From Verrucomicrobiales bacterium (GTDB taxonomy: Bacteria > Verrucomicrobiota > Verrucomicrobiia > Limisphaerales > F1-80-MAGS106), in assembly GCA_005805305.1 (NCBI GenBank), contig SYMW01000249.1, positions 1 through 38,064 on the forward strand: DNA of 38,064 nucleotides, read 5' to 3'. Positions within the stretch are counted from its first letter, which is position 1, and each line of letters starts with the position of its first letter. The position numbers were made by a program, and so were the translations under genes. Shown in pieces: positions 17,409 to 26,159 of this stretch. The notes under the pieces are model-generated. The model saw only the letters and a list, made by a program, of their open reading frames with translations. It was not told the origin of the DNA and did not search any database.

Positions 17409-20066
17409 TTACTCCGCGTACGAGAGCCTCTTGAAGTAATCGGAGATGACAGCCTCATATTCCTTCGGATAATCTTCGTTCGCCACGCCGCCGCGTTCAA
17501 GACGACCCTCCAAAATCCTCTCCAACAAGGCGATTGTGACTTTAAGCGCGGCCCCTCCCTGCATGCCCTTGGTTCCGGCCGATTGAGCGTCTCCGCTCCG
17601 AGTCGCCTCCGCGGCCGCGTCGAGGCTGGCTGATGCTTCACTCATCTTTTTGGCAGCCCCATGACCGAGCCGGGAATCTTTCCCCGCGATTCGGGCGAGC
17701 TTCTCAGCCAATGCCGCCGCTTCTTTACTCAGCGACTTTTGTTTCTCTGCCAATGCCTGCGCGTCCTTCAGACCGTCGGATTGTTGCTCTCCGGGTTCGT
17801 CCTTGACTGATGACACCCCATTTTTGCTTTTGTTTGGAGCGGTTTTCTGGCCTGGCTGACCGGAGCCACCAGCGGGAGTTCCCTGGGCCGACAGCGCCTC
17901 CTTGTTGATGCCGGACTCCGGCCTTCTTCCCTGCTTTCCCTTGCCACTGTTCCCATTCTCGGCTTCTTCCTGAGGCTTTCCCGGGGAAGGATTTTTGCCT
18001 GAGCGATCCAGCCGCACTTCCCCGCCGCCGGTTCCCTGCCCAGCATTCTGAGAGCCGAGTGTTAAACTGGCTTGCTGCTCCAGCCGTTTCGCGTCCCGCA
18101 ACGCTTGCTCGATTTCTTCGTTGTCAGGCTGCTCTTTTGCGTTTTTCTTGATGGCTTCCAGGACCACCTTGAGCAACGGGCTCTGTGGTGGCTCTGCTTT
18201 GGGCTGTCCGGCGATGCTCTCTTCCGCTGGCACTTCCTTTAATTCGGGCAAGATTTTCAACAGGTGATACAAGCGCGCCAAAGCCTTTTCTGCCGGCACC
18301 AGCGCCTGGTCGCGGCTTCGGCTCTCCAGAAATGCCCGCGCCTCGCCCATGTCCCGCATGGCGGCTTCCATTTCCGCGATCACTTCTCCCGGGGCTTGAA
18401 TGGCTGACATCCCCTCCAAATAAATCTTCGCCAAATCACGGGCATCATTTTGGCGCGCGGCCAGCTCCTGAAACTTCTCATTGGGCGCCGAGGTCACCAG
18501 CACGGCGGTGTCGGCGATGATCTGCTTTTGAATCACAAGCAGGTTCACCTTTTGTCCTGGAATCGGTGGCGGCTTGCAGAGCACCCCTTCCTCATTGGTG
18601 ATCTCAATAAAATACACCGGAGATTTCCCGACGCCGGGTCCATCGAGGGTGTTGTTATCCCGAGCCAGCGCGTGATAAGCCACCAGTTCATACTCTTGAA
18701 GGCCCATCTCGGAAAGAGGCAGACTCACAACGATTTCCGCGTTGGTCTCGTTTCGGCGAGCCGAACTGATGAACTGCTCGGCGTTTCCAAGCCGATGGTA
18801 AACCAGTTTGATTTCATCGACTCCATAATCGTCCGAGACTGAGATTCTTATGGGGATATTGTTGGTCGCCTCGGACCGCATATCCTGGCCGGGTTCAAGG
18901 ATTTCTACTTTCGGGGCCTCATCCGGGAGAGCTCTAATGAGGTAAGGCGACGCGTTGCCGCCTTTTCGGCCGCGCGCATCGGTCAACTCGATCCAGAACT
19001 CGCAATCTTTGGTGATTTTCACATCGGCTGCCCAAGCCGCGCCAGGAGTCGGATTCAGCTCAATCGGGGGGAGGGCATTGCTGAATCGCAATCTCGCCTT
19101 CGAGAGTTCCGTTGTCGGGTTGATTTGAATCGAGGCCATCGTGGCCCGCAGCGCCGTCAATTCTGGCGTGCTCAGCACGATGTTGGAGCGCCGGGTGTAA
19201 TCGGGAAAAGTCAGCTCCACCCGCCACTCCTTCACATCCGGCGGGGTGTAGGGCTGAACGAGGTATGTGTCGGAAGTCGTGTCTCCGCCACGGAGCCGGT
19301 ATCGGATCGGTGTTTGGACGTTTTTCAATGGATGCACGTGTTCCCCGCGTTCATTTGGATGCAGTTCCGCGGTTCGCCAGGTGGTGGCGCCTTCGTCCAT
19401 CCACTCAAACCGAGGAGTGTTGGGGGTTCGCCCAGTAAAGAGTCCTTTGATTTCAATATCACTGCCTCGGGGGATTTCAATTTCTCCAGGCATCACTCGA
19501 ATGGTCGTGTAGGATGTCTTGGACCAAGGAGTGACTGCTCGTTTGAAAGCCGTGAGCGCTCCCGATGCAAACAGCAAAAAAAACAGTGCCGCGGTCATGG
19601 CCAACCCCAGCCCAAACGCCGGTCCGAGCAGCTTCTTCTCATAAGGCACCTGCAGCGACGCCAGGGTTGAGGCTGCCTTCGCCTCGAGCGCCGCCGCCAG
19701 TTGTGGCTCGTAGGCCTCGGTTGGTTTTCGATCTCCGCTCAGGTACTCGGCAGCGGTGGAGATTTCGCAACCAAGGCCCGGTTTTTGCGCCTCGGCATCG
19801 AGCGCCGCTTCCTTCATCCGAGTGGGTCGCCGGCTTAATGCCCACAACCTCCGAATCCCCCAGGCGGCCGTGCCGAACAACGCAAGCAGTCCCACGATCC
19901 GGATCGTGGAAGGAAGCAGGAATCGGTAGTCCAATAAGGCCACGACCAGGATGACGAGGAGCCCGGCGGCGGCGGCCGTGATGCCCGCAGCCAATCGTTG
20001 GGATGTGTCCTTCGTTCTCGTCGCCTCGAGCAGCTTGGCCTTGGCGATTGCGGAATCTTCTTTCAT
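17409..20066 (-). CDS. DUF4175-like large membrane protein of MoxR operon
   Basis: An 885-residue envelope protein. Two TM helices lie in residues 24-66 and a third near 148-170, followed by a large periplasmic region with beta-sandwich-like segments (around IRVMPGEIEIPRGSDIEIKG). A helical, coiled-coil-prone stretch leads into a low-complexity linker rich in Gly, Lys, Gln and Pro (about residues 670-800). It finishes with a helical tail ending YEAVISDYFKRLSYAE, a motif typical of the C-terminus of these PVC proteins. It matches the DUF4175-type proteins coded next to moxR in Planctomycetes and Verrucomicrobia. It lies 15 bp after the BatA-VWA stop and 18 bp before the next VWA gene. The function is unknown; the neighbours suggest a scaffold within a membrane VWA/MoxR complex. 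Confidence 0.85.
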   Translation of the reverse strand: MKEDSAIAKAKLLEATRTKDTSQRLAAGITAAAAGLLVILVVALLDYRFLLPSTIRIVGLLALFGTAAWGIRRLWALSRRPTRMKEAALDAEAQKPGLGCEISTAAEYLSGDRKPTEAYEPQLAAALEAKAASTLASLQVPYEKKLLGPAFGLGLAMTAALFFLLFASGALTAFKRAVTPWSKTSYTTIRVMPGEIEIPRGSDIEIKGLFTGRTPNTPRFEWMDEGATTWRTAELHPNERGEHVHPLKNVQTPIRYRLRGGDTTSDTYLVQPYTPPDVKEWRVELTFPDYTRRSNIVLSTPELTALRATMASIQINPTTELSKARLRFSNALPPIELNPTPGAAWAADVKITKDCEFWIELTDARGRKGGNASPYLIRALPDEAPKVEILEPGQDMRSEATNNIPIRISVSDDYGVDEIKLVYHRLGNAEQFISSARRNETNAEIVVSLPLSEMGLQEYELVAYHALARDNNTLDGPGVGKSPVYFIEITNEEGVLCKPPPIPGQKVNLLVIQKQIIADTAVLVTSAPNEKFQELAARQNDARDLAKIYLEGMSAIQAPGEVIAEMEAAMRDMGEARAFLESRSRDQALVPAEKALARLYHLLKILPELKEVPAEESIAGQPKAEPPQSPLLKVVLEAIKKNAKEQPDNEEIEQALRDAKRLEQQASLTLGSQNAGQGTGGGEVRLDRSGKNPSPGKPQEEAENGNSGKGKQGRRPESGINKEALSAQGTPAGGSGQPGQKTAPNKSKNGVSSVKDEPGEQQSDGLKDAQALAEKQKSLSKEAAALAEKLARIAGKDSRLGHGAAKKMSEASASLDAAAEATRSGDAQSAGTKGMQGGAALKVTIALLERILEGRLERGGVANEDYPKEYEAVISDYFKRLSYAE

Positions 20067-20081
20067 AGCGCGCCGTTCCTT

Positions 20082-22187
20082 TTATGCCATCATTCGATTG
20101 GCCACTAGAGGCTCCACCAACAGTAATATCAAAGCGCCCCACAGCAGAAGGCGCCAATACTCCATAGTTCGGCCTGTGTGTTCGAAAATACCCCGGGCGC
20201 TCGCGGCGTGGATCGGCCCCGTGCTTCGGCCCAACTGACGCTGGAATTCGAGCGGCGTCAGGCTCGAAAGATCGGATTCCAGGACCGGCAAGCTCGCGGC
20301 GATTCGGAGAACTTCCAGGCCTGGTACGGCTCTTACAGAATAAATCCCAGGAGAGTCGAACGAAACGTCCCGAACTTTACCCCTTGCATCCGACACCAGG
20401 GTCGAGATGCGGCTTCCTTGCCGCAAAAGCTCGAACTTCTGGTCCTTGTAGGTTGACCCCAACTCGATGTCCACCACGCTGCCGCTCTCGAGCGAGAGTG
20501 ACGACTCCAAATGACGCCCAGTGGCGCCCCCCATGGAATGACTTCCCACGGCGTGCACCCAAGGAACAAATGTCTTGTGCTTCGGCCAGTCGGTCCAGGC
20601 TGTGTCGGATGTTGTATTCACAAGCAGAACGCTTCCTAGACCAAGTTTTCGTTCCACGACCAATGGCTCTCCATCATCGAACCAAGCTAGCACAGAACTC
20701 TCGTCATGGGGTGTCAAGCTGAATCGCCGAGAAAACTGGGCCAACCGCAAATCTCCGCTGTTCGGACGCCGGAATGCTTCAAACAGCCGCCCTTCCTTGT
20801 CATAGTCCCCGAGTGACCAATTAGGGTGGTTTTCCGCGGTGATTTCCAGAGTGCCGATCCGGGCCGGGAGCAAGTCACGAAATTGATGATTGTATCGATT
20901 CGGGCTCACGGCGTCCCCAAGAAATAGGACCACGCGACCACCCCGTTTTGCCGTCGAAATCAAGGCGGCCGCTTCCTCCGCCAGCGGTTGTTTTAGCCCG
21001 GGGAGCAGGACGACGTCCACCCCAAGTGCTGGGTCTGGATTCGTCAGTGTTCCCAGCCAAGATTCCAATCCAACCTTTTGGATCACGAATTTTGAAGAAT
21101 TCGTTGTGGAACTTCCGAACGAAGGGTCCAAAGCCGTCACCAGGAAAAAAGTTTCCTCCTGAAACACCTTCCCGGGTTTGCGCGGTTCGACCGCCAGGAC
21201 CCGGGTCGGTTCAGGGATGTAGACTGCCTGAAAGCGGGTGTCGTCGATGGAAAAAGCATCCTCCGAAAGGGCTTCAAATTCCACCGAATGCCATCCTGGC
21301 GGCAAATTGAGCATGGGCAGGGGAATATCCGTGGTTCCATCAGCCGGCAGACTGTGGGTGGCGGCGAACAGTTCTTTCCCACCGACCCTGAGCACGGTCC
21401 TCAATTCAGGGCGGGGAACGGCCCCCCAACCCGTGACTTGGACCGCCGGGCCGGGGCCGGAAGAGGAGTCAGCCCGCAACCCAGTCACGGCGAAGTTCGG
21501 AATGGAGGGCTCCGTCGAGCTTGGGACTTGGACGTCGACATCCGGCGGGATCGCGCAGGCGGCGAGATTTTGGCAGGAGCTGCGTTGGAGATCGCTGAGG
21601 ATCGCGATGGACGAGACAAACCCTGGATCGGATCGCCCCAGCAATTCGAGAGCCTTCCTGATTCCTTCCGAGATGTTGCCTGTGCCGGCGCCTGGCCGCA
21701 TGGCGTCGAGTTGGCGCGCCGTTGTGGTGGAAGGAGCGAAAGTCGCCACGACTTCAGTCTCGGTCGAGCAGCGAATCAAAGCCGCGCGATCACCCGGTCG
21801 CAGATCCGAAAGGAGGCGCCTCCCCAGTGCCATGGCCCGATCCCATTGCTGTTCAAGGGCGATCGTGGCGGTCATAGATGCCGAAACATCCACCACCAAC
21901 ACGACTTGCCGGGGCTTCCTGGCTTGCGGATCGGAGCTGCCGCCCGCGACGAACGGCCGGGCGAATGCCAGGACAATCAGAGCGAACAACGATAATCGCG
22001 CGAACAACAGCAGCCAGTTCCGCAGCTTCCTCTTTTTGCTGGAGCCCTCGTCCATTTGGACAAAGAAGCGGATCGTGCTGAACCGCAATCGCCGACTCTT
22101 CCGGCGCAACAACAGGTGGATGACGATCGGGATGCTTAGCGCGGTCAGGCCGAGCAATAGAAGCGCATTCGTGAACGCTGGGAACAT
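20082..22187 (-). CDS. BatA-domain / VWA membrane protein
   Basis: A 701-residue membrane protein of the same architecture as the one at 8150-10270. The BatA N-terminal domain has TM helix 1, LRFSTIRFFVQMDEGSSKKR and TM helix 2 (residues 1-80). A VWA domain follows with MIDAS DVSAS at 100-104 and ILSDLQRSS downstream. A periplasmic segment resembles a GATase/trypsin-like insert (DVVLLPGLKQPLAEEAAAL), and the C-terminal TM helix is LLLWGALILLLVEPLVA. It starts 3 bp after the DUF58 gene, so translation is probably coupled. Family members are Bat (Bacteroides aerotolerance)-like proteins thought to work with the MoxR ATPase in assembly or metal loading of envelope proteins. Confidence 0.92.
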   Translation of the reverse strand: MFPAFTNALLLLGLTALSIPIVIHLLLRRKSRRLRFSTIRFFVQMDEGSSKKRKLRNWLLLFARLSLFALIVLAFARPFVAGGSSDPQARKPRQVVLVVDVSASMTATIALEQQWDRAMALGRRLLSDLRPGDRAALIRCSTETEVVATFAPSTTTARQLDAMRPGAGTGNISEGIRKALELLGRSDPGFVSSIAILSDLQRSSCQNLAACAIPPDVDVQVPSSTEPSIPNFAVTGLRADSSSGPGPAVQVTGWGAVPRPELRTVLRVGGKELFAATHSLPADGTTDIPLPMLNLPPGWHSVEFEALSEDAFSIDDTRFQAVYIPEPTRVLAVEPRKPGKVFQEETFFLVTALDPSFGSSTTNSSKFVIQKVGLESWLGTLTNPDPALGVDVVLLPGLKQPLAEEAAALISTAKRGGRVVLFLGDAVSPNRYNHQFRDLLPARIGTLEITAENHPNWSLGDYDKEGRLFEAFRRPNSGDLRLAQFSRRFSLTPHDESSVLAWFDDGEPLVVERKLGLGSVLLVNTTSDTAWTDWPKHKTFVPWVHAVGSHSMGGATGRHLESSLSLESGSVVDIELGSTYKDQKFELLRQGSRISTLVSDARGKVRDVSFDSPGIYSVRAVPGLEVLRIAASLPVLESDLSSLTPLEFQRQLGRSTGPIHAASARGIFEHTGRTMEYWRLLLWGALILLLVEPLVANRMMA

Positions 22188-22190
22188 ACT

Positions 22191-23093
22191 TCAAAAGGCG
22201 GACCTTTTCTCGAGGTAAGCCATGAGTGCCAGATCCAGGCGGGCGTCCGTTCTGAGCTGAACGTAATCGATTTCCAATTGAAAACAGGCCCGGCGAATCC
22301 GGTCGCAAAAGTCGCCGACCCGTTTCCGGTATTCTTCCTGAAAACTCTCCGCGTGTACAATGACTTCTTCCCCCGTTTCGCTGTCTTCCATGATGAAATC
22401 GCCTTCATAAGGGAGATCAAGCTCCTCGGGTGCCAAGAGATGAAACACCAAAACCTCTTGTCCTTGCCCGTAAAGCTGTCGCAGCAAATCCTCACAAGCC
22501 CCTTCCGAAGCAAAAAAATCCGAGAGAATCACCGTCAACCCCCGGCGGGAAATGGTTTGTACGAGCTGGGACAGCGAGGGTCCGACGGCCGTCCGCCCTC
22601 CAGCCCGAGCCTCTGTCAGCAGGTGAAAGATTTCATCCGCCTGATGCCTCGCCGCGAGGGCGGGGGCGGCCTGTTTGGACTCGGCGCCGAAGAGGATCAG
22701 GCCGGGCGCGTCATGTTGCCGCACCATCAGGTAAGCCAGCACGGCTGCAAGAGTTCGAGCGTACTGAAACTTGTTGGCGTCGCCCTCCCCAAAATCCATC
22801 GAAGCGCTTGTGTCCAATAGGATATGGCAGCGGAGGTTGGTGTCGTCCTCGAATTGTTTGACGTAGAATTCGTCTGTTCGCCCCCATACTTTCCAATCGA
22901 TGTGCCGGAGATTGTCGCCCTTGGCGTAGGGGCGATAAGCGGAAAACTCAGAGCTGTAACCAAGGAACGGGCTTCTGTGGAGGCCGTCGAAAAAACCTTC
23001 GACAACCGCCTTGGCCACCAGAGAGAGATCGTCGACGGCGGCAAGCACGGACGAATCGATGGCGAGGCTGGAAGGCATGGTGTCGGGAGTCAA
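22191..23093 (-). CDS. DUF58 domain protein (MoxR partner)
   Basis: A 300-residue soluble protein with the DUF58 signature YRPYAKGDNLRHIDWKVWGR at residues 53-72 and TDEFYVKQFEDD after it. A VWA-like region follows with a metal-site sequence DTSAS at 94-98. DUF58 proteins nearly always sit next to moxR and are believed to link the ATPase to its VWA partners, although no reaction is proven. The length is normal. The ATG overlaps the stop of moxR by 4 bp (23090-23093), which indicates coupled translation. It is the second gene of the operon. Confidence 0.95.
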   Translation of the reverse strand: MTPDTMPSSLAIDSSVLAAVDDLSLVAKAVVEGFFDGLHRSPFLGYSSEFSAYRPYAKGDNLRHIDWKVWGRTDEFYVKQFEDDTNLRCHILLDTSASMDFGEGDANKFQYARTLAAVLAYLMVRQHDAPGLILFGAESKQAAPALAARHQADEIFHLLTEARAGGRTAVGPSLSQLVQTISRRGLTVILSDFFASEGACEDLLRQLYGQGQEVLVFHLLAPEELDLPYEGDFIMEDSETGEEVIVHAESFQEEYRKRVGDFCDRIRRACFQLEIDYVQLRTDARLDLALMAYLEKRSAF

Positions 23094-24127
23094 CGTTCCC
23101 GGCTTGGAACAACGTCGGACAGAAGTTTTTCAATCACGTCATTCACGGTGATTTTTTGGGCGCGCGCATTGAAGTTCGTCAGGACGCGATGTTGGAGCAC
23201 TTGTCGGGCCACTGATCGAACTCCGTCGTGGTCGGCGCACAGTTTCCCGCTCACCGCCGCTCGAGCTTTCGCGCCCAGGATGAGGTATTGGGAAGCGCGG
23301 GGGCTTGCTCCCCATCGCACGTACTCTTTGACGAACGACGGAGCGCTTGGGTCTTCGGGCCGGGTGCGCGACACGAGTTTGACGGCGTAGTGCAGCACTT
23401 CATCCGATGCTGGCATGGCGCGCACAAGCTTCTGAATTTCGATGAGTTCGGGGCCTGTCAAGACGGGGTGGATGAGCGGCGTCTCCGTGCCCGTGGTGTG
23501 GCGCACGAGCTTTTCCTCCTCGTCATGAGTGGGGTACCCGCAGCGGATGCTAAACATGAAGCGATCTGCCTGGGCCTCTGGAAGAACGTAGGTGCCTTCC
23601 ATTTCAATCGGGTTCTGAGTCGCGAACACGTGGAATGGCCTCGGGAGCGGATGCGTTTTCGAACCCAGGCTCACCTCGTATTCTTGCATTGTCTGCAACA
23701 TCGCGGCCTGAGTCTTCGGCGGTGTGCGATTGATTTCGTCCGCCAGCACCAAGTTCGCGAAGATGGGGCCCGGCAGGAATTCGAGCCTTCTTTTTCCGGT
23801 CGCGGGATCTTCCTCGATGATCTCGGTGCCGGTGATATCAGATGGCATCAGGTCGGGCGTGAACTGAATCCGGCTGAACGAGAGGTCGAGGACGCGTCCC
23901 AAAGTGCGGATCAAAAGGGTTTTGGCGAGGCCAGGGACGCCTACGACAAGGCCATGACCGCCGCAGAAGATCGTGAGAAGCACATTGTCGATGACGTCCC
24001 GCTGGCCAATGATGACCTTCGCCAGTTGGTCCAGGAGAGCGTCGCGCTGTCGCGCCAATTTCTCGATCACATCCACTTGAACGCTTCCGCCGGTCGCTGC
24101 CTCCGTGGTTTTAATCGCCAAAGCCAT
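23090..24127 (-). CDS. MoxR-family AAA+ ATPase
   Basis: A 345-residue cytoplasmic AAA+ ATPase of the MoxR group, chaperone-like enzymes that use ATP to mature or activate partner proteins with VWA domains. Walker A is GVPGLAKT at residues 63-70, Walker B LVLADEINR at 126-134, sensor 1 lies in ATQNPIE (169-175), and PEAQADRF at 183-190 carries the conserved Arg. The start was placed at the ATG at 24127 because the upstream extension to 24244 is Ser/Cys-rich and outside the family. No clear Shine-Dalgarno is seen. It is the first gene of the six-gene operon; its promoter should lie in 24128-24376, but no convincing boxes were found. Confidence 0.96.
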   Translation of the reverse strand: MALAIKTTEAATGGSVQVDVIEKLARQRDALLDQLAKVIIGQRDVIDNVLLTIFCGGHGLVVGVPGLAKTLLIRTLGRVLDLSFSRIQFTPDLMPSDITGTEIIEEDPATGKRRLEFLPGPIFANLVLADEINRTPPKTQAAMLQTMQEYEVSLGSKTHPLPRPFHVFATQNPIEMEGTYVLPEAQADRFMFSIRCGYPTHDEEEKLVRHTTGTETPLIHPVLTGPELIEIQKLVRAMPASDEVLHYAVKLVSRTRPEDPSAPSFVKEYVRWGASPRASQYLILGAKARAAVSGKLCADHDGVRSVARQVLQHRVLTNFNARAQKITVNDVIEKLLSDVVPSRER

Positions 24128-24376
24128 AATGCCGTTCAATGATGATTCCCGTCCGCAGACTAGTTGGAAACACCCTCCATTCCAATAAGTTTCACTTGAA
24201 CGGGAGGTTGCAGAGTGGCTGGAGTGCGGGGATGGAGCGCACACGTGCCAATGACCGACGCACTCCCGCTTGCTTGACGACCTAATGGGACGAACCCTCG
24301 CCGACGGTTTGGAGCCTATTTGGAGCCAACGGACTCTCCAGCACGCTGGGGCTGGCGAGCCGCCAGGTGAGCCCTT

Positions 24377-24997
24377 TTAGGAGCCGTTCCATTCGACGAA
24401 ATTCCGGAGGATTTGAAGTCCCACTTGCTGGCTTTTTTCGGGATGGAACTGGGTCGCGACAACATTGTCCTTCCAGATGGACGACACAAATGCGGCGCCA
24501 TAATTCGTCATTGTTGCCGCGATGGACGGATCGGCGGGGTTGGGGTAGTAGCTGTGAACGAAGTAAACATGGCTGCCGTTGGCGACCCCTCGGTAAAGAG
24601 GGCATTCCGGGGCGGTGATTTCAATTTTATTCCAGCCGATCTGAGGCACTTTCAGCCCAGGTTGGTTTGGGAATCTGACGACGCTCCCACGGAACACACC
24701 CAGGCCCGCCGCGCAGGAATTGAACTCCTCGCTGCGCTCGAACAACGCCTGGTAACCCACGCAGATTCCAAGAAAAGGACGGCCGGAATCGATGAAGGCG
24801 CGCGCGCACTCGAGCAGTTCCTGGCGTCGCAGGGAAACGATGCAGTCGTCGAACGCACCCACTCCGGGCAACACCATCGCGTCGGCGTCTTTGGTTTCCT
24901 CGGGGCGTGTCACGACCCGAATGGAAGCGCCTAAAAAGCGGAGCGCCTTCTCCACGTTTCGCAAATTCCCGGCTCCGTAGTCGATGAGAGCGATCAT
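24377..24997 (-). CDS. hisH: Imidazole glycerol phosphate synthase glutaminase subunit
   Basis: A 206-residue class-I glutamine amidotransferase. It supplies ammonia from glutamine to HisF, which makes imidazole glycerol phosphate and AICAR in histidine synthesis. Seen are the N-terminal IDYGAGNLRNV typical of HisH, the nucleophile Cys79 in GICVGYQ, and the His185/Glu187 pair in QFHPEKS, giving a complete triad. The length is normal. It starts 10 bp after rlmN on the same strand, so it is probably translated from the glgP-rlmN-hisH message. No other his gene, including hisF, is in the window, so histidine genes are dispersed here. Confidence 0.97.
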   Translation of the reverse strand: MIALIDYGAGNLRNVEKALRFLGASIRVVTRPEETKDADAMVLPGVGAFDDCIVSLRRQELLECARAFIDSGRPFLGICVGYQALFERSEEFNSCAAGLGVFRGSVVRFPNQPGLKVPQIGWNKIEITAPECPLYRGVANGSHVYFVHSYYPNPADPSIAATMTNYGAAFVSSIWKDNVVATQFHPEKSQQVGLQILRNFVEWNGS

Positions 24998-25007
24998 GAG
25001 CGGCTTG

Positions 25008-26159
25008 TCAGTTGTCCCGCGCCTTAAAAACTCCCGCTGACAGGATGCCTTCTCGTTCGGTTCGCAGCCGGAGCTGGCCGCAAGCGGCGTCGATGTCGTG
25101 TCCTTTTTCCCGGCGCAGCGTGACGATGATCCCTCGTTCTTGGAGGCGGGAGAGAAACTTCTCCTGGACCGCCTCTTCCGGGCGTTCCCACGGCAACCCT
25201 TCCACGGTGTTGTAAGGGATCAGATTCACCTTGGCGTGCAGCCGGCGCGACAGCGCCGCCAGCGGCTCGATCTGGTCCTCTCCGTCGTTGAGGCCTTTGA
25301 TCAGAATATATTCAAAGGTGATGAGGCGCCCCTTTTTCTCCTGGTAATATTCAATGGCTGCGGTCAGCGCTTTGAGGGGATATTTCCGGTTGACCGGCAT
25401 GATCCGATCCCGCACTGGGTCCGTCGCCCCATGGAGAGATATGGCCAGCCGAAACTGCTCCGGCTCATCCGCGAGCCTCTTGATCTGGGGGGCCAGGCCG
25501 CTTGTGGAGAGCGTCATTTTTCGCGCTCCAATCCCTCCGCCCCACTCGGCATTCAAGATTCGCAGCGCGGCCAAGACGTTGTCGTAGTTGGCCAGCGGTT
25601 CTCCCATTCCCATGAACACTAAATTGCCAACCGTGCGCGCGGAACCCGCCGATCCCTCTTTTTTTTCCAAGTTGCGTTCTTCATTCGCGCAATAATTTTC
25701 CACTCCCAGCCATTGTCCCACGATTTCGGCAGGGTTTAGTTGGCGTTTGAATCCATCGAGCCCACTGGCGCAGAATTGGCATCCATAGGCGCATCCAACC
25801 TGGGTGGAGACACAGAGCGTCCGCCTGTCGCTTGGATCGCTGTACAGCGCCGGATTGGCCGGAATCAAGACCGTCTCCACGAGCGCCCCATCGCCGAGCC
25901 GCCACAAGAACTTGCGCGTCGAGTCGGCGCTGCCCTCGCACCGGACCACTTCGACCGGAGTGAACTCGAACGTTTCCGACAGCATCTTCCGAAGGGCTTT
26001 CGGAAGGTTCGTCATCGATTCCCAGGAGGAGGCTCGATGACGATAGAGCCATTCAAGAATTTGGTCGGCGCGATAGGCCGGGAAATTCCATTCGGCGAGT
26101 TTGCCCAGCAAGGCCTCGCGATTGACGGAGCGTACGCCCGGCTTGGAGGCCAGGCTCAT
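25008..26159 (-). CDS. rlmN: 23S rRNA (adenine2503-C2)/tRNA methyltransferase, radical SAM
   Basis: A 383-residue dual-specificity radical SAM enzyme that methylates C2 of A2503 in 23S rRNA and of A37 in some tRNAs. The iron-sulfur motif CX3CX2C is C123, C127 and C130 (GCAYGCQFC). A conserved Cys116 lies in TLCVSTQ and the methyl-carrying Cys360 in DIDAACGQL. GMGEPLANYDN and LSTSGLAPQI are further family signatures. It was started at the ATG at 26159, which shares one base with the glgP stop (TAATG), a typical reinitiation arrangement; a longer frame runs into glgP but carries no family sequence. A Lys/Glu-rich insert (NEERNLEKKEGSAGSAR) precedes the NLVFMGMGEP strand. Confidence 0.96.
   Translation of the reverse strand: MSLASKPGVRSVNREALLGKLAEWNFPAYRADQILEWLYRHRASSWESMTNLPKALRKMLSETFEFTPVEVVRCEGSADSTRKFLWRLGDGALVETVLIPANPALYSDPSDRRTLCVSTQVGCAYGCQFCASGLDGFKRQLNPAEIVGQWLGVENYCANEERNLEKKEGSAGSARTVGNLVFMGMGEPLANYDNVLAALRILNAEWGGGIGARKMTLSTSGLAPQIKRLADEPEQFRLAISLHGATDPVRDRIMPVNRKYPLKALTAAIEYYQEKKGRLITFEYILIKGLNDGEDQIEPLAALSRRLHAKVNLIPYNTVEGLPWERPEEAVQEKFLSRLQERGIIVTLRREKGHDIDAACGQLRLRTEREGILSAGVFKARDN

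Noticed and set aside
24128-24376. Hairpins after hisH (CTGGCG/CGCCAG and CCAGC/GCTGG) as a terminator
   Set aside because: The stems are short and no T-run follows; the moxR promoter must lie here, but no good boxes were seen.
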